DNA of 64,000 nucleotides from assembly GCF_035917275.1 (NCBI RefSeq), contig NZ_CP108508.1, positions 6,076,001 to 6,140,000 on the forward strand, written 5' to 3'. Position 1 is the stretch's first letter, and every line of letters starts with the position of its first letter. Source of the stretch: Streptomyces sp. NBC_01237 (GTDB taxonomy: Bacteria > Actinomycetota > Actinomycetes > Streptomycetales > Streptomycetaceae). The translations under genes and the position numbers were made by a program. Below, piece by piece: positions 36,490-45,856 of this stretch. A model generated the notes under the pieces. The model saw nothing but the letters and a program-made list of their open reading frames with translations. It was not told the DNA's origin and did no database searches.

Positions 36490-38019
36490 ATGGTTGGCAG
36501 CGTCCCGGGAACCGCCGTTCCGGAACCGCCGGACGAACGGCTCCGGTCATCGGGGAGACGGCGAGGGAGGTGGACGCGGAGGCGGCCGTGGGCGGACTAC
36601 TGGGTACCGGCCCTCGCCCTCGTGCCGCTCGCTCTGCTCGCCGCCGCCTCATGGTCCGGGCGCTGGGTCCGCCCCGGTGCAGACGACTGGTGCTTTCTGC
36701 CGGTCGTACGGGACGAGGGCATCTCCGGCATCGTCGGCAAGTTCTACTTCGACGACAACGGGCGGATCGCGAACGGACTGCTGGTCGGGGCCTACGCGAA
36801 GTTCGGCGTCGCCGGGCACCAGTGGTTCGCCCTGGTCAGCGGCGTACTGATGCTCGGCATCCTGTGGGCGGTGACCGCCGCCGCACTGCGCAGGGCGGGA
36901 CTCGCGGTGCCCCGCGGCACGGCGCTCCTGACCGCCGCCACGGTCACCGCGCTCTTCCTGTTCGTGACGGCCAACACCTACAAGACGTTCTACTGGCCCG
37001 CCGCCTCCGTGTCGCACACCCTGCCGCCCGTGCTCGCCTGCGCCGCGACGATTCCGCTCCTGCGGGCCCGATCGCGCCGGGGCAGGCTCCTCGCCCTGGC
37101 CGGTGCCCTGGTCATGGGCCTGGTCGTCGGCACCCTGTCGGAGGAGACCGCGGTCGTCGTCGTGGTCGTACTGTTCGCCGGACTGCTGACCGGCCGCAGG
37201 GTCCTCCCGGCGCATGCCCGGACCTACGGGCTCGCGTGGTGCGCGGCGGGGATCGCCGGTACGGGCATCGGCGCCCTGATCCTGATCACCTCACCGGGCT
37301 CCCGGACCCGGCGCGAGCGGTACGGTGCGCAGAACTCCACCCTGCTGGCCCCCGATTCGCTCATCGCGTCACTGCGGGGGTTCGGCGAGATCATCGTCAC
37401 GGTGGCCACGACATGGCAGTACGTGGGTGCGGTCGCGGTGGGACTCCTGGTGAGCCTGATCGCCCAGCGCTCCGACGGCCGCCCGCCCCGCCCGCCCGCG
37501 CACTGGCCCCTGCTCGCCGTCACCGGCACGCTCGCGCTGTTCGTTTCGGGATACCTCTGTACGGTCATCACCTACCCGGCCTTCGGTGAACGCGTCGCCA
37601 CCGCCAACCGGCTCTGGAACGACTACTTGTTGCTGTACATCGCGCTGCTCGTGGGCGCGGGCCTGCTCCTGGGCCGGGCGGTGCGGCTGATCGACCCGCG
37701 TACCCGCCTGCTCACCGGCACGGCCACGGCCCTCTGCGCGGCGCTCTGCGTCCTGGTCTGCATCGAGCCGGCCCTCTCGCTCAGCGACCTCGACACCAGC
37801 ATGCGGGCACGGGCCCAGCGCTGGGACCACCAGGACCGATGGCTGCGGGAACGGGCGGCAGCGGGCGCCGAGGTGCTCCCGTACAAACCGGTCACGGTCA
37901 GCGAGATGCTGGAACCGTTCGGACGGCAGGGCCGCGACGTCTGGCCGGCCGGTTGCGTGGCCGACTACTACCACCTCGGACGTGTCACCTACACGACCAC
38001 ACTCCCCTCCGAGACCTGA
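36490..38019 (+). CDS. Polytopic membrane protein, DUF6056/GT-C-like
   Basis: 509 residues from ATG 36490. About ten hydrophobic segments follow a short basic N-terminus. The loop after TM1 carries RPGADDWCFLP, an Asp-Asp motif in the place where GT-C lipid-phosphate-sugar transferases have their catalytic acidic residues. Following a GT2-GtrA gene, it plausibly transfers the lipid-linked sugar onto an extracytoplasmic acceptor. The assignment rests on topology and context. Confidence 0.65.
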   Translation: MVGSVPGTAVPEPPDERLRSSGRRRGRWTRRRPWADYWVPALALVPLALLAAASWSGRWVRPGADDWCFLPVVRDEGISGIVGKFYFDDNGRIANGLLVGAYAKFGVAGHQWFALVSGVLMLGILWAVTAAALRRAGLAVPRGTALLTAATVTALFLFVTANTYKTFYWPAASVSHTLPPVLACAATIPLLRARSRRGRLLALAGALVMGLVVGTLSEETAVVVVVVLFAGLLTGRRVLPAHARTYGLAWCAAGIAGTGIGALILITSPGSRTRRERYGAQNSTLLAPDSLIASLRGFGEIIVTVATTWQYVGAVAVGLLVSLIAQRSDGRPPRPPAHWPLLAVTGTLALFVSGYLCTVITYPAFGERVATANRLWNDYLLLYIALLVGAGLLLGRAVRLIDPRTRLLTGTATALCAALCVLVCIEPALSLSDLDTSMRARAQRWDHQDRWLRERAAAGAEVLPYKPVTVSEMLEPFGRQGRDVWPAGCVADYYHLGRVTYTTTLPSET

Positions 38020-38152
38020 ACTCGGCTGTGATGGTGCCTGGTACGCGGTGCGGCGGCCCTCCGCGTCGTCGTTCATCACCGGGCCATCGGTCCATGTCGA
38101 CGGCGGCCGGCCGCTGTACCGAGGCCGTCAACAGGCAAGGAGACAGAACCGC

Positions 38153-38611
38153 ATGATCGAACGAGTCCGAGCCGTCCTCGTCACCGAGGACGACACGATG
38201 CTGGTCATCCGCCGCACGAAGCCCGGTGTCCCCGTGTACTGGGTGCTGCCCGGTGGCGGAGTGGAAGCCAGTGACGAATCCCGGGAGGCCGCCCTCCACC
38301 GGGAGATCCACGAGGAGATCGCCGGGAAGGCCGACATCATCCGCCTCCTGCACACGATCGAATCGGACGGCGAGCGCCAGTTCATCTACCTGGCCCGCAT
38401 CATGACCTGGTCCTTCGAGGACCGCACCGGACCCGAGTTCAGCGCCGAGGGCCGGGGCGAGTACGCGCTGGAGGAGGTTCCGCTGACGGTGGAGGGGATC
38501 GACGGCATCGACCTGAAGCCCGAGGAGATGGCCGACGTCCTGCGAGGCGCTGTCCAGGACGGAACCCTTGTCGGCGCAAGCGCGCTCGTCTCCCAAACGT
38601 CTCCCAAATGA
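38153..38611 (+). CDS. Nudix hydrolase
   Basis: 152 residues. The Nudix box runs from GGGVEASDE to REIHEEIAG, matching Gx5Ex7REUxEExGU except that the second conserved Gly is Ala. The N-terminus is ERVRAVLVTEDDTMLVIRR, typical of MutT-like proteins. AAGGAG lies ten bases before ATG 38153. Hydrolyses a nucleoside-diphosphate-linked compound; substrate not predictable. A strong terminator follows. Confidence 0.88.
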   Translation: MIERVRAVLVTEDDTMLVIRRTKPGVPVYWVLPGGGVEASDESREAALHREIHEEIAGKADIIRLLHTIESDGERQFIYLARIMTWSFEDRTGPEFSAEGRGEYALEEVPLTVEGIDGIDLKPEEMADVLRGAVQDGTLVGASALVSQTSPK

Positions 38612-38627
38612 TCTACGGACGACGGAA

Positions 38628-38656
38628 AGGCCCGACCGCTCGAAGCGGTCGGGCCT
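38628..38656. terminator. Rho-independent-type terminator after the Nudix gene
   Basis: AGGCCCGACCGC-TCGAA-GCGGTCGGGCCT, a 12-bp perfect stem with a 5-base loop and a pyrimidine-rich tail. Located between the convergent Nudix and sodN genes, so it may serve both. Confidence 0.85.
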
Positions 38657-38709
38657 CTCCCATTCCTGCTCTGACCTGCCATTCAGCCGTCGGCTGAGCT
38701 GCAAGCCGA

Positions 38710-39105
38710 TCAGGCCTTCTTGGTCTCCCAGAAGATCGTGTCGATCTGGGCGATCAGGTCCAGAGCCTTCTGGCCGGTCGCCGGGTCGTTCGAGCCCTTG
38801 GCCGCGGAGAGCGCCTTCAGGGTGTCGTTGACCAGCTGGTGCAGCTCCGGGTACTTCTCGAAGTGCGGGGGCTTGAAGTAGTCGCTCCAGAGCACCGAGA
38901 CGTGGTGCTTCGCGAGCTCCGCGCGCTGTTCCTTGATCAGAACGGCGCGCGTGCGGAAGTCCGCGTCCTCGTTGGCCTGGTACTTCTCCTGGACGGCCTT
39001 GACGGACTCCGCCTCGATGCGGGCCTGGGCCGGGTCGTACACACCGCAGGGCAGGTCGCAGTGGGCGCTGACCTTCACCTTGGGGGCAAACAGGCGGGAA
39101 AGCAT
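38710..39105 (-). CDS. sodN: Nickel superoxide dismutase
   Basis: 131 residues, full length. A 14-residue leader MLSRLFAPKVKVSA is removed to expose HCDLPCGVYDP, the Ni-binding hook (His1, Cys2, Cys6 of the mature enzyme). Catalyses superoxide dismutation in the cytoplasm as a homohexamer. It is divergent from the gene for its processing protease. In Streptomyces sodN is nickel-induced and the Fe-type enzyme is reciprocally repressed by Nur. A Nur site could lie in 39106-39285, but none was identified. Confidence 0.98.
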   Translation of the reverse strand: MLSRLFAPKVKVSAHCDLPCGVYDPAQARIEAESVKAVQEKYQANEDADFRTRAVLIKEQRAELAKHHVSVLWSDYFKPPHFEKYPELHQLVNDTLKALSAAKGSNDPATGQKALDLIAQIDTIFWETKKA

Positions 39106-39285
39106 GGAGCTGTCCTTCCTCGTGATCGTCTTCTCAGGTGGGACATTACTCCGTGAGCGACCGGATTCAGCGGCTGCCCCATGGGCTTAGGTCAAAAGTC
39201 CAGGGTGAGGATCAGACCGGTGGCCGAATGTACGGCGCGGTTCGCGGGAGGGTGTACTGAGGGATGGACCGGGGAGGTGCCGGAG

Positions 39286-39723
39286 ATGCAGGAGCTGACG
39301 CAGGGGCCCGGAAGCGGGCGTGCGGCGCGGGTGCCGTTTCAGGTGGTGGAGGTGTCGGGGCCGTCGATGGTGCCCACGCTCTACCACGGTGACCTGCTGC
39401 TGGTGCGGTACGGGGCGCAGGTGCGCCCGGGAGACGTGGTGATCCTGCGTCATCCGTTCCAGCAGGATCTGCTGGTGGTGAAGCGGGCCGTCGAGCGCCG
39501 GGCGGGCGGCTGGTGGGTGCGGGGTGACAACACGTTCGCCGGTGGGGACAGCACGGATTACGGGACCGTCCCCGAGGAGCTCGTCCTGGCCCGGGTGCGG
39601 GCCCGCTACCGGCCGCTGAAGAAGGATCAGCGGTCGGTGCTGGGCGTGCTCGGCTGGGCGGTCTCCGCGGTGCGGCCGGTTTCGGCGGCCCGCTCGGACT
39701 CCAGGCGCTTGCGGGCCCGGTAG
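39286..39723 (+). CDS. sodX: Nickel-SOD maturation protease (S26 signal-peptidase type)
   Basis: 145 residues from ATG 39286 (GGGGAGG eight bases upstream). Catalytic Ser in VSGPSMVPTLYHGD and Lys in LLVVKRAVERR, then the RGDNTFAGGDSTDYG box of S26 peptidases. It cleaves the SodN leader to free the N-terminal His needed for Ni binding. No membrane helix, unlike ordinary signal peptidases. The 3' end overlaps the convergent CGNR gene by 97 bp. Confidence 0.93.
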   Translation: MQELTQGPGSGRAARVPFQVVEVSGPSMVPTLYHGDLLLVRYGAQVRPGDVVILRHPFQQDLLVVKRAVERRAGGWWVRGDNTFAGGDSTDYGTVPEELVLARVRARYRPLKKDQRSVLGVLGWAVSAVRPVSAARSDSRRLRAR

Positions 39724-40256
39724 GCGGCGACGTTCGCCCGGGTCGCGCAGCGGTCCGAGCAGTAGCGCCTGGACCGGTTGGTCGAGGTGTCGAGGTACGC
39801 GTTGCGGCACGGCGCGGCCTCGCACAGGCCGAGCCGGTCCACGCCGTGCGAGGTGAGGTGGAAGGCCAGGCCCATGGCCGCGATGGCGGCGTACCCGGCC
39901 GTCGCGTTCGACGGGTGGTCGGCCAGGTGCATGTGCCAGTCCGGCTTCCCGTCGTCGTCCCTGGTGTCGTGGCCGGAGATCTGCGGGCTCACCGGGAACT
40001 CCAGCAGCAGCGAGTTGAGCAGGTCGACCGCGAGGGTCTCGTCGCCGATGTCGGCCGCCTCGAAGACCGCGCGCAGCCGGGCCCGTACGGACCGGAAGCG
40101 GGTCACGTCCGCGTCGGTCGCGCGGCGGGCCGCCTGTCCGTTGGCGCCGAACAGGTCCCGGACGGCTTCGACCCTGGTGAGGACGTCCTTGTTGCGGGCC
40201 GGCTCCTCGGTGTTGACCAGGCGCACGGCATAGTCCGAGTAATAGGCCAGTTCCAC
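39627..40256 (-). CDS. CGNR zinc-finger (ABATE-domain) regulator
   Basis: 209 residues from GTG 40256. An N-terminal helical ABATE/stress-type domain is followed by the C-terminal zinc finger CEAAPCRNAYLDTSTNRSRRY-CSDRC with the RANVAAYRARKR tail (the CGNR core is here CRNAY). These are putative DNA-binding stress regulators of unknown ligand. Divergent from the methyltransferase at 40345, which it may control. Confidence 0.85.
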   Translation of the reverse strand: MELAYYSDYAVRLVNTEEPARNKDVLTRVEAVRDLFGANGQAARRATDADVTRFRSVRARLRAVFEAADIGDETLAVDLLNSLLLEFPVSPQISGHDTRDDDGKPDWHMHLADHPSNATAGYAAIAAMGLAFHLTSHGVDRLGLCEAAPCRNAYLDTSTNRSRRYCSDRCATRANVAAYRARKRLESERAAETGRTAETAQPSTPSTDR

Positions 40257-40344
40257 TTGTAGTCCTTACAGTGTCGGTCTAAGGTCGATGTGTCGACCAG
40301 TGTAATGGGCAATATTGGCAATGGGGTATTACGTGGAGGCGGGT

Positions 40345-41106
40345 ATGACGGAGACGGCGACGGGCACCGACTGGCAGTCCTGGCAGGAGAGCTGGGACCG
40401 GCAGCAGGAGTGGTACATGCCGGACCGCGAGGAGCGGTTCCGGGTGATGCTGGACATGGTCGAGGCCGTGGTGGGGCCGGAGCCGAGAGTGCTCGACCTC
40501 GCGTGCGGTACGGGAAGTATTACGGACCGGCTCTTCCGTCGGTTCCCGAACGCCACCAGCACCGGCGTGGACCTCGACCCGGCGCTGCTCGCCATCGCCC
40601 GCGGCACCTTCGACGGTGACGACCGGGTCACCTTCGTCACCGCCGACCTCAAGGACCCCGGCTGGACCGGGCGGCTGCCCCACGACTCGTACGACGCCGT
40701 TCTCACCGCTACCGCCCTGCACTGGCTCCACAGTGAGCCGCTCGCCGCACTGTACGGGCAGATCGGCCAACTCGTGCGCAGCGGCGGGGTGTTCATGAAC
40801 GCCGACCATATGATCGACGCGGACACCCCCCGTATCAACGCCGCCGAACGCGCGCACCGGCACGCCGCCATGGACCGTGCCAGGGCCGCGGGTGCCCTCG
40901 ACTGGGCCGACTGGTGGGCCCTCGCGGCCCAGGACCCGGTCCTCGCCGGTCCCACCGCCGAGCGGTACAAGATCTACGGCGAGCACGCGGACGGCGACAT
41001 GCCCTCCGTCCAGTGGCACGCCCGCACACTGCGCGAGGCGGGGTTCGCGGAGGCGCGTCCCGTCTGGGCCTCGCCCTCGGACAGCCTGGTGCTCGCGGTG
41101 AAGTGA
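40345..41106 (+). CDS. Class I SAM-dependent methyltransferase
   Basis: 253 residues from ATG 40345 with GGAGG five bases upstream. Motif [14 protein letters not shown], then [12 protein letters not shown] and the post-motif ATALHWL, typical of trans-aconitate-methyltransferase-like small-molecule enzymes. Substrate unknown. Ends before a strong bidirectional terminator. Confidence 0.85.
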   Translation: MTETATGTDWQSWQESWDRQQEWYMPDREERFRVMLDMVEAVVGPEPRVLDLACGTGSITDRLFRRFPNATSTGVDLDPALLAIARGTFDGDDRVTFVTADLKDPGWTGRLPHDSYDAVLTATALHWLHSEPLAALYGQIGQLVRSGGVFMNADHMIDADTPRINAAERAHRHAAMDRARAAGALDWADWWALAAQDPVLAGPTAERYKIYGEHADGDMPSVQWHARTLREAGFAEARPVWASPSDSLVLAVK

Positions 41107-41126
41107 CCACGACTCCGGCAGCACGC

Positions 41127-41160
41127 AGGGGCGGTACGGACCCGTGTCCGTACCGCCCCT
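41127..41160. terminator. Bidirectional terminator
   Basis: AGGGGCGGTACGGA-CCCGTG-TCCGTACCGCCCCT: a 14-bp perfect stem between the convergent methyltransferase and ABC-transporter genes. Confidence 0.9.
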
Positions 41161-41191
41161 CTCGCGCAGTCGTGCCGAGCCGTGCCGCCTG

Positions 41192-41953
41192 TTACAGCAC
41201 CTTCGACAGGAACGACTTCGTCCGGTCGTGCTGCGGGTTCGTCAGCACCTCGCGCGGGTGGCCGGACTCGACCACCACACCGTCGTCCATGAAGACCAGC
41301 GCGTCGCCGACCTCACGGGCGAAGCCCATCTCGTGGGTGACGACGATCATCGTCATGCCGTCCTCGGCCAGACCGCGCATGACGTCCAGGACGTCCCCGA
41401 CCAGCTCCGGGTCGAGCGCCGAGGTCGGCTCGTCGAAGAGCATCAGCTTCGGCTCCATGGCGAGCGCCCGGGCGATGGCCACCCGCTGCTGCTGTCCGCC
41501 GGAGAGCTGGGACGGGTAGTTCGTGGCCTTGTCGGACAGACCGACCCGGTCCAGCAGGCGTTCGGCACGCGCGCGGGCCACGGCCCGTGTCTCGCCCCTG
41601 ACCTGTACCGGAGCCTCCATGACGTTCTCGATGGCCGTCATGTGCGGGAACAGGTTGAAGCGCTGGAAGACCATGCCGATGTCCCGGCGCTTCAGCGCGA
41701 CCTCGCTGTCCTTGAGCTCGTAGAGCTTGCCGCCCTTCTGGCGGTAGCCGACGAGTTCGCCGTCGACCGAGAGCCGGCCGGCGCTGATCTTCTCCAGGTG
41801 GTTGATGCACCGCAGGAAGGTCGACTTGCCGGAACCGGACGGGCCGATCAGACAGAAGACCTCGCGCGGGGCGACCTCCAGGTCGATGCCCTTGAGGATG
41901 TGCGCGGAGCCGAAGGACTTGTGGACGCCCTCGGCCTTCACCATGGCGGTCAT
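41192..41953 (-). CDS. Polar amino-acid ABC transporter ATP-binding protein
   Basis: 253 residues. Walker [13 protein letters not shown] signature [15 protein letters not shown], Walker [13 protein letters not shown] and H-loop VTHEMGFA, of the GlnQ/ArtP subfamily. ATG 41953 overlaps the permease stop (ATGA). It energises uptake of a polar amino acid with the permease and binding protein directly upstream. Confidence 0.93.
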   Translation of the reverse strand: MTAMVKAEGVHKSFGSAHILKGIDLEVAPREVFCLIGPSGSGKSTFLRCINHLEKISAGRLSVDGELVGYRQKGGKLYELKDSEVALKRRDIGMVFQRFNLFPHMTAIENVMEAPVQVRGETRAVARARAERLLDRVGLSDKATNYPSQLSGGQQQRVAIARALAMEPKLMLFDEPTSALDPELVGDVLDVMRGLAEDGMTMIVVTHEMGFAREVGDALVFMDDGVVVESGHPREVLTNPQHDRTKSFLSKVL

Positions 41954-42891
41954 GCCATGCCTCCCTTCGGGCGGCCCAGGGACAGCGTGTTGGCCCGGAT
42001 CTTCTGGAGCGGGGTACGGGTCTGGGTGCGGCTGGAGCCGCGGGCGTAGTAACGCTCCAGGTAGTACTGGCCGACGCTCAGCACCGAGGTCATGATCAGA
42101 TACCAGGCCGCCGCGAGGAAGTACATCTCCACGGGCGCGCCCGAGGTCTGCCCGATGTCCTGCGCGTACCGGAACAGCTCCGTGAACTGCACGGCCGCCA
42201 CCAGCGAGGTCGTCTTGAGCATGTTGATGACCTCGTTGCCCGTGGGCGGCACGATCACCCGCATCGCCTGCGGGATCACGACGCGGCGCAGCGTCTTGCT
42301 GTGGCTCATGCCCAGCGCGTGCGACGCCTCCGTCTGCCCCTCGTCGACCGAGAGCAGACCGGCGCGGCAGATCTCCGCCATGTAGGCGGCCTCGTTGAGG
42401 CCCAGGCCGAGCAGCGCGGTCAGCAGCGGCGTCATGAAGGACGACCACTCGTCCTTGTAGACCGGCCCGAGGTTGATGTACTCGAAGACCAGGCCCAGGT
42501 TGAACCAGACGAACAGCTGGACCAGGACCGGGGTGCCGCGGAAGAACCAGATGTACGACCACGCGATGGACGCGGTCACCGGGTTCTTCGACAGCCGCAT
42601 CACCGCGAGCAGGACGCCGCCGACGATGCCGATGATCATCGAGAGGACGGTCAGCAGCAGGGTCTGGCCGACACCCCGGAGAATGCGGTCGTCGAAGAAG
42701 TAGTCCGGGATGGCGCCCCAGTTGATCTTGCCCTGCGAGAAGGCGTAGACGAGGGCCGCGAGCAGTCCGATGGCCACGACCGCGGACACATAGCGTCCGT
42801 AGTGCCGGACCGGGACGGCCACGATCGCCATGGGCGGGGCCGCGGGAGCGGGCGGTGTGTCGGCCGGTCCCGTCTTCTTGATGTCAGTCAC
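41950..42891 (-). CDS. Polar amino-acid ABC transporter permease
   Basis: 313 residues from GTG 42891. A Pro/Ala-rich N-terminal cytoplasmic stretch, then HisM/GlnP-type membrane domain with [15 protein letters not shown] and the EAA loop [20 protein letters not shown] that contacts the ATPase. Only one permease gene is present, so it would act as a homodimer. Confidence 0.92.
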   Translation of the reverse strand: MTDIKKTGPADTPPAPAAPPMAIVAVPVRHYGRYVSAVVAIGLLAALVYAFSQGKINWGAIPDYFFDDRILRGVGQTLLLTVLSMIIGIVGGVLLAVMRLSKNPVTASIAWSYIWFFRGTPVLVQLFVWFNLGLVFEYINLGPVYKDEWSSFMTPLLTALLGLGLNEAAYMAEICRAGLLSVDEGQTEASHALGMSHSKTLRRVVIPQAMRVIVPPTGNEVINMLKTTSLVAAVQFTELFRYAQDIGQTSGAPVEMYFLAAAWYLIMTSVLSVGQYYLERYYARGSSRTQTRTPLQKIRANTLSLGRPKGGMA

Positions 42892-42919
42892 AGGCGTTGC
42901 CTCTCAGCGTCGCTCGCCG

Positions 42920-43876
42920 TCACGAACCGCCGTTGACCTTGGCCTCGGTGACAGCTCCGGCCTCCACACCCCACTTGGCGATGATCTTCTCGTACTCGCC
43001 GCTCTTGATGATCGCGTCGAGCGCGGCCTGGACGGCCTTGGTGAGCTGGTCGTTGCCCTTGGCGACGGCGATGCCGTACGGGGCGGCCTCGACCTGCTCG
43101 CCGACCAGCTGGAAGTCCTTGCCGCCGCCCGAGGTCTTCACCGCGTACGCGGCGACCGGGAAGTCGGAGGAACCGGCGTCGGCGCCACCGCCGCGCAGGC
43201 GCGTCTGGGCCTCCAGGTCGTTGTCGAACGACTCGATGGAGATCTTGCCCTTGCTGCCGCACTTGGTGCTCTCGGCCTTGGCGAGATCGTGCGAGACGGT
43301 GCCGCGCTGGACCACGATCTTCTTGCCGCAGAGGTCCGACCAGGCCGCGATGGACCGGTCGTCGCCCTTCTTGGTGTAGATCGAGACACCCGCGGTGAAG
43401 TAGTCGACGAAGTCGACGCCCTCGCCGACCTTCTTCCCGGTCTCGGAGTCGATGCCTTCCTGGCGGTCCTTGGTGTCGGTCATCGACGACATCGCCACGT
43501 CGTAGCGCTTCGATCGCAGGCCCGTGATCAGCGTGTCGAAGGTGCCGTTCTCGAAGGTGAACTTCACTCCGAGCTGCTTGCCGAGCGCGGCGGCGATATC
43601 GGGGTCGATACCGACGACCTTGCCGGACTTGTCCTTGAATTCGACCGGCGGATACGCAATGTCCGAACCGACCTTGATTTCGCCCTTGTCCTTGATTGCC
43701 TTCGGCAGGAGGCCGGCGAGCGGGGCGTTCTCGGTGACGTTCGTGTCGCTGCTCTTCTTGGCGCTGTCGGTCTGGTCGCCGCAGGCGGTCAGCAGCATCG
43801 TGCCGGCGACCGCGATGGCGCCGACCGCTGCGATCCGGTACTTCGCGGTCGTACGACAGGTGGTGCTTGCGGTCAT
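42920..43876 (-). CDS. Amino-acid ABC transporter substrate-binding lipoprotein
   Basis: 318 residues from ATG 43876 with GGAGGA upstream. Lipobox LLTAC-G at the end of a basic/hydrophobic signal peptide, then a family-3 solute-binding fold (IKVGSDIAYPPVEFKDKSGK, VGIDPDIAAALGKQLG, GTFDTLITGLRSKRYDVAMS). Exported and lipid-anchored; delivers the amino acid to the permease. First gene of a three-gene operon. Confidence 0.92.
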   Translation of the reverse strand: MTASTTCRTTAKYRIAAVGAIAVAGTMLLTACGDQTDSAKKSSDTNVTENAPLAGLLPKAIKDKGEIKVGSDIAYPPVEFKDKSGKVVGIDPDIAAALGKQLGVKFTFENGTFDTLITGLRSKRYDVAMSSMTDTKDRQEGIDSETGKKVGEGVDFVDYFTAGVSIYTKKGDDRSIAAWSDLCGKKIVVQRGTVSHDLAKAESTKCGSKGKISIESFDNDLEAQTRLRGGGADAGSSDFPVAAYAVKTSGGGKDFQLVGEQVEAAPYGIAVAKGNDQLTKAVQAALDAIIKSGEYEKIIAKWGVEAGAVTEAKVNGGS

Positions 43877-44401
43877 GTCGGAGTCCTCCGGCGGGTGAGG
43901 GTGGGGAACTGGCAGGTGAATGCGCACGCACCTTTGGGTGTCGCCACCTTGTGTGATTACGGCATCTTGCCATTCGGACTAGCCCATTCAGGGCGATAGT
44001 CATGTCAAAATCGGGTAACGGGTGACCCCCGAGTCTCAACGACCTGGTACATCAAGGCCGGACCATCTCTGGGAATACGATGCCTCGACCGGAGGATCTT
44101 CGGCGCGTCTCGACTGGTGGACGACTTTTACGCCACTGAGCGGACTTGTCCAGATATTCGACTATGAGTCACGTCACCGCGTCGATACGGACTCGTCCGA
44201 GGCACTGTTCGTCAGGTAAAAAAGACGTTTACACCCCTCATCCGGGGCTCAGGGCGCGTGTGCGGCGCGCCCGCGCGTATGTACTTCCCCCTGCCGGAGC
44301 GGGCCAACCGTTCGGCGCAGGGCACATACGCGGTGCCCGCCCACCCCTCCTCAACCAGGAGTGGCCACCCTCAAACGATGAAGACTTAAGGGGTCAACAC
44401 C
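43877..44401. promoter_or_regulatory. Long divergent intergenic region with a long-range inverted repeat
   Basis: 525 bp between the ABC operon (-) and malic enzyme (+). CGCGTATGT (44274-44282) and ACATACGCG (44324-44332) form a 9-bp inverted repeat across 41 bases in the malic enzyme leader, possibly a regulatory structure or paired operator half-sites. A 65-codon open frame at 44022-44219 has poor codon bias and no family features and is not called. Nothing else specific was seen. Confidence 0.4.
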
Positions 44402-45634
44402 ATGGCAGCGGAGATCGTCAATCCTCGCAGCGACAGCACTACTGACAGTGGCATCCAGCACATGGACAGTACGGCCGACGAGCCGTTCGATCCGGCGTTC
44501 GCCCTTCACCGCGGCGGGAAGATGGCCGTGCAGTCCACCGTCCCCATCCGGGACAAGGACGACCTGTCCCTCGCGTACACACCCGGCGTCGCCAAGGTGT
44601 GCAGCGCCATCGCCGAGAATCCCGAGCTCGTGCACGACTACACCTGGAAGTCGCAGGTCGTGGCCGTCGTGACGGACGGCACCGCCGTCCTCGGCCTCGG
44701 TGACATCGGTCCCGAGGCGTCCCTCCCGGTGATGGAGGGCAAGGCGATCCTGTTCAAGCAGTTCGGCGGGGTCGACGCGGTGCCCATCGCGCTGGCCACG
44801 ACCGACGCGGACGAGATCGTCGAGACCGTCGTCCGGCTCGCACCGTCCTTCGGCGGCGTGAACCTGGAGGACATCTCGGCGCCCCGGTGCTTCGAGATCG
44901 AGCGCAAGCTCCAGGAGCGGCTGGACATCCCCGTCTTCCACGACGACCAGCACGGCACCGCCGTCGTGACGCTCGCGGCTCTGCGCAACGCCGCGAAGCT
45001 GTCCGGGCGGACGCTGGGCGATCTGCGCGGTGTCATCTCCGGAGCGGGCGCTGCGGGCGTGGCCATCGCCAAGTTCCTGCTGGAGGCCGGGATCGGCGAT
45101 GTCGCGGTGGCCGACCGCAAGGGCATCGTCAGCCGGGACCGCGACGATCTGACCGACGTCAAGCGCGAGCTCGCCGAGATCACCAACCGGGCGGGCATCT
45201 CCGGTCCGCTGGAGTCGGCGCTGGCCGGTGCCGACGTGTTCATCGGTGTCTCCGGCGGTACGGTCCCGGAGCCGGCGATCGCCTCGATGGCCCCGGGCGC
45301 GTACGTCTTCGCCATGGCCAACCCGAACCCGGAGGTCCACCCCGACATCGCGCACAAGTACGCGGCGGTGGTGGCGACCGGCCGTTCGGACTTCCCGAAC
45401 CAGATCAACAACGTGCTGGCCTTCCCGGGCATCTTCGCGGGCGCGCTCCAGGTCCGGGCCTCCCGGATCACCGAGGGCATGAAGATCGCGGCGGCCAACG
45501 CGCTGGCCGACGTGGTCGGCGACGAGCTGGCCGCGGACTACGTGATTCCGTCGCCCTTCGACGAGCGGGTCGCTCCGGCGGTGACGGCAGCCGTGGCCGC
45601 GGCCGCCCGTGCGGAGGGTGTGGCGCGGCGCTGA
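44402..45634 (+). CDS. NAD-dependent malic enzyme
   Basis: 410 residues. DDLSLAYTPGVAKVC, VTDGTAVLGLGDIGPEASLPVMEGK, FHDDQHGTAVV and the Rossmann region VISGAGAAGVAIAKFLLEAG are diagnostic of short bacterial malic enzymes. It converts malate to pyruvate and CO2, feeding acetyl-CoA and NAD(P)H. AAGGGG precedes the ATG by eight bases. Length is normal for the form lacking a phosphotransacetylase-like domain. Confidence 0.95.
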   Translation: MAAEIVNPRSDSTTDSGIQHMDSTADEPFDPAFALHRGGKMAVQSTVPIRDKDDLSLAYTPGVAKVCSAIAENPELVHDYTWKSQVVAVVTDGTAVLGLGDIGPEASLPVMEGKAILFKQFGGVDAVPIALATTDADEIVETVVRLAPSFGGVNLEDISAPRCFEIERKLQERLDIPVFHDDQHGTAVVTLAALRNAAKLSGRTLGDLRGVISGAGAAGVAIAKFLLEAGIGDVAVADRKGIVSRDRDDLTDVKRELAEITNRAGISGPLESALAGADVFIGVSGGTVPEPAIASMAPGAYVFAMANPNPEVHPDIAHKYAAVVATGRSDFPNQINNVLAFPGIFAGALQVRASRITEGMKIAAANALADVVGDELAADYVIPSPFDERVAPAVTAAVAAAARAEGVARR

Positions 45635-45656
45635 CGCGCCGGCGCGCGTGAGGGGT

Positions 45657-45704
45657 GGGGTGGGGCGGGTCCGCCGGTCGGGGCTGTTCCCGCCCCACCC
45701 CTTT
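45657..45704 (+). terminator. Terminator after malic enzyme
   Basis: GGGGTGGGGCGGG (45657-45669) and CCCGCCCCACCCC (45689-45701) form a perfect 13-bp stem followed by TTT, 20 bp after the malic enzyme stop. Confidence 0.85.
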
Positions 45705-45856
45705 GCCGCTTCCCGGCCGGGGATGTGGCGGACGGAAGGGCCCGGCGCCAGGGATGCGGCAGGCCGCAGAGGGTGACCGGCCGGTCCGCGGCGGGTTGGC
45801 GTGTGTCACACCGCCGGCCGGTTACGTCGCCGGGCTCCCCGGCCTATCGTCGAGCC

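Noticed and set aside
44022..44219. 65-codon open frame between the ABC operon and malic enzyme
   Set aside because: Weak codon bias, no ribosome site, no recognisable family.
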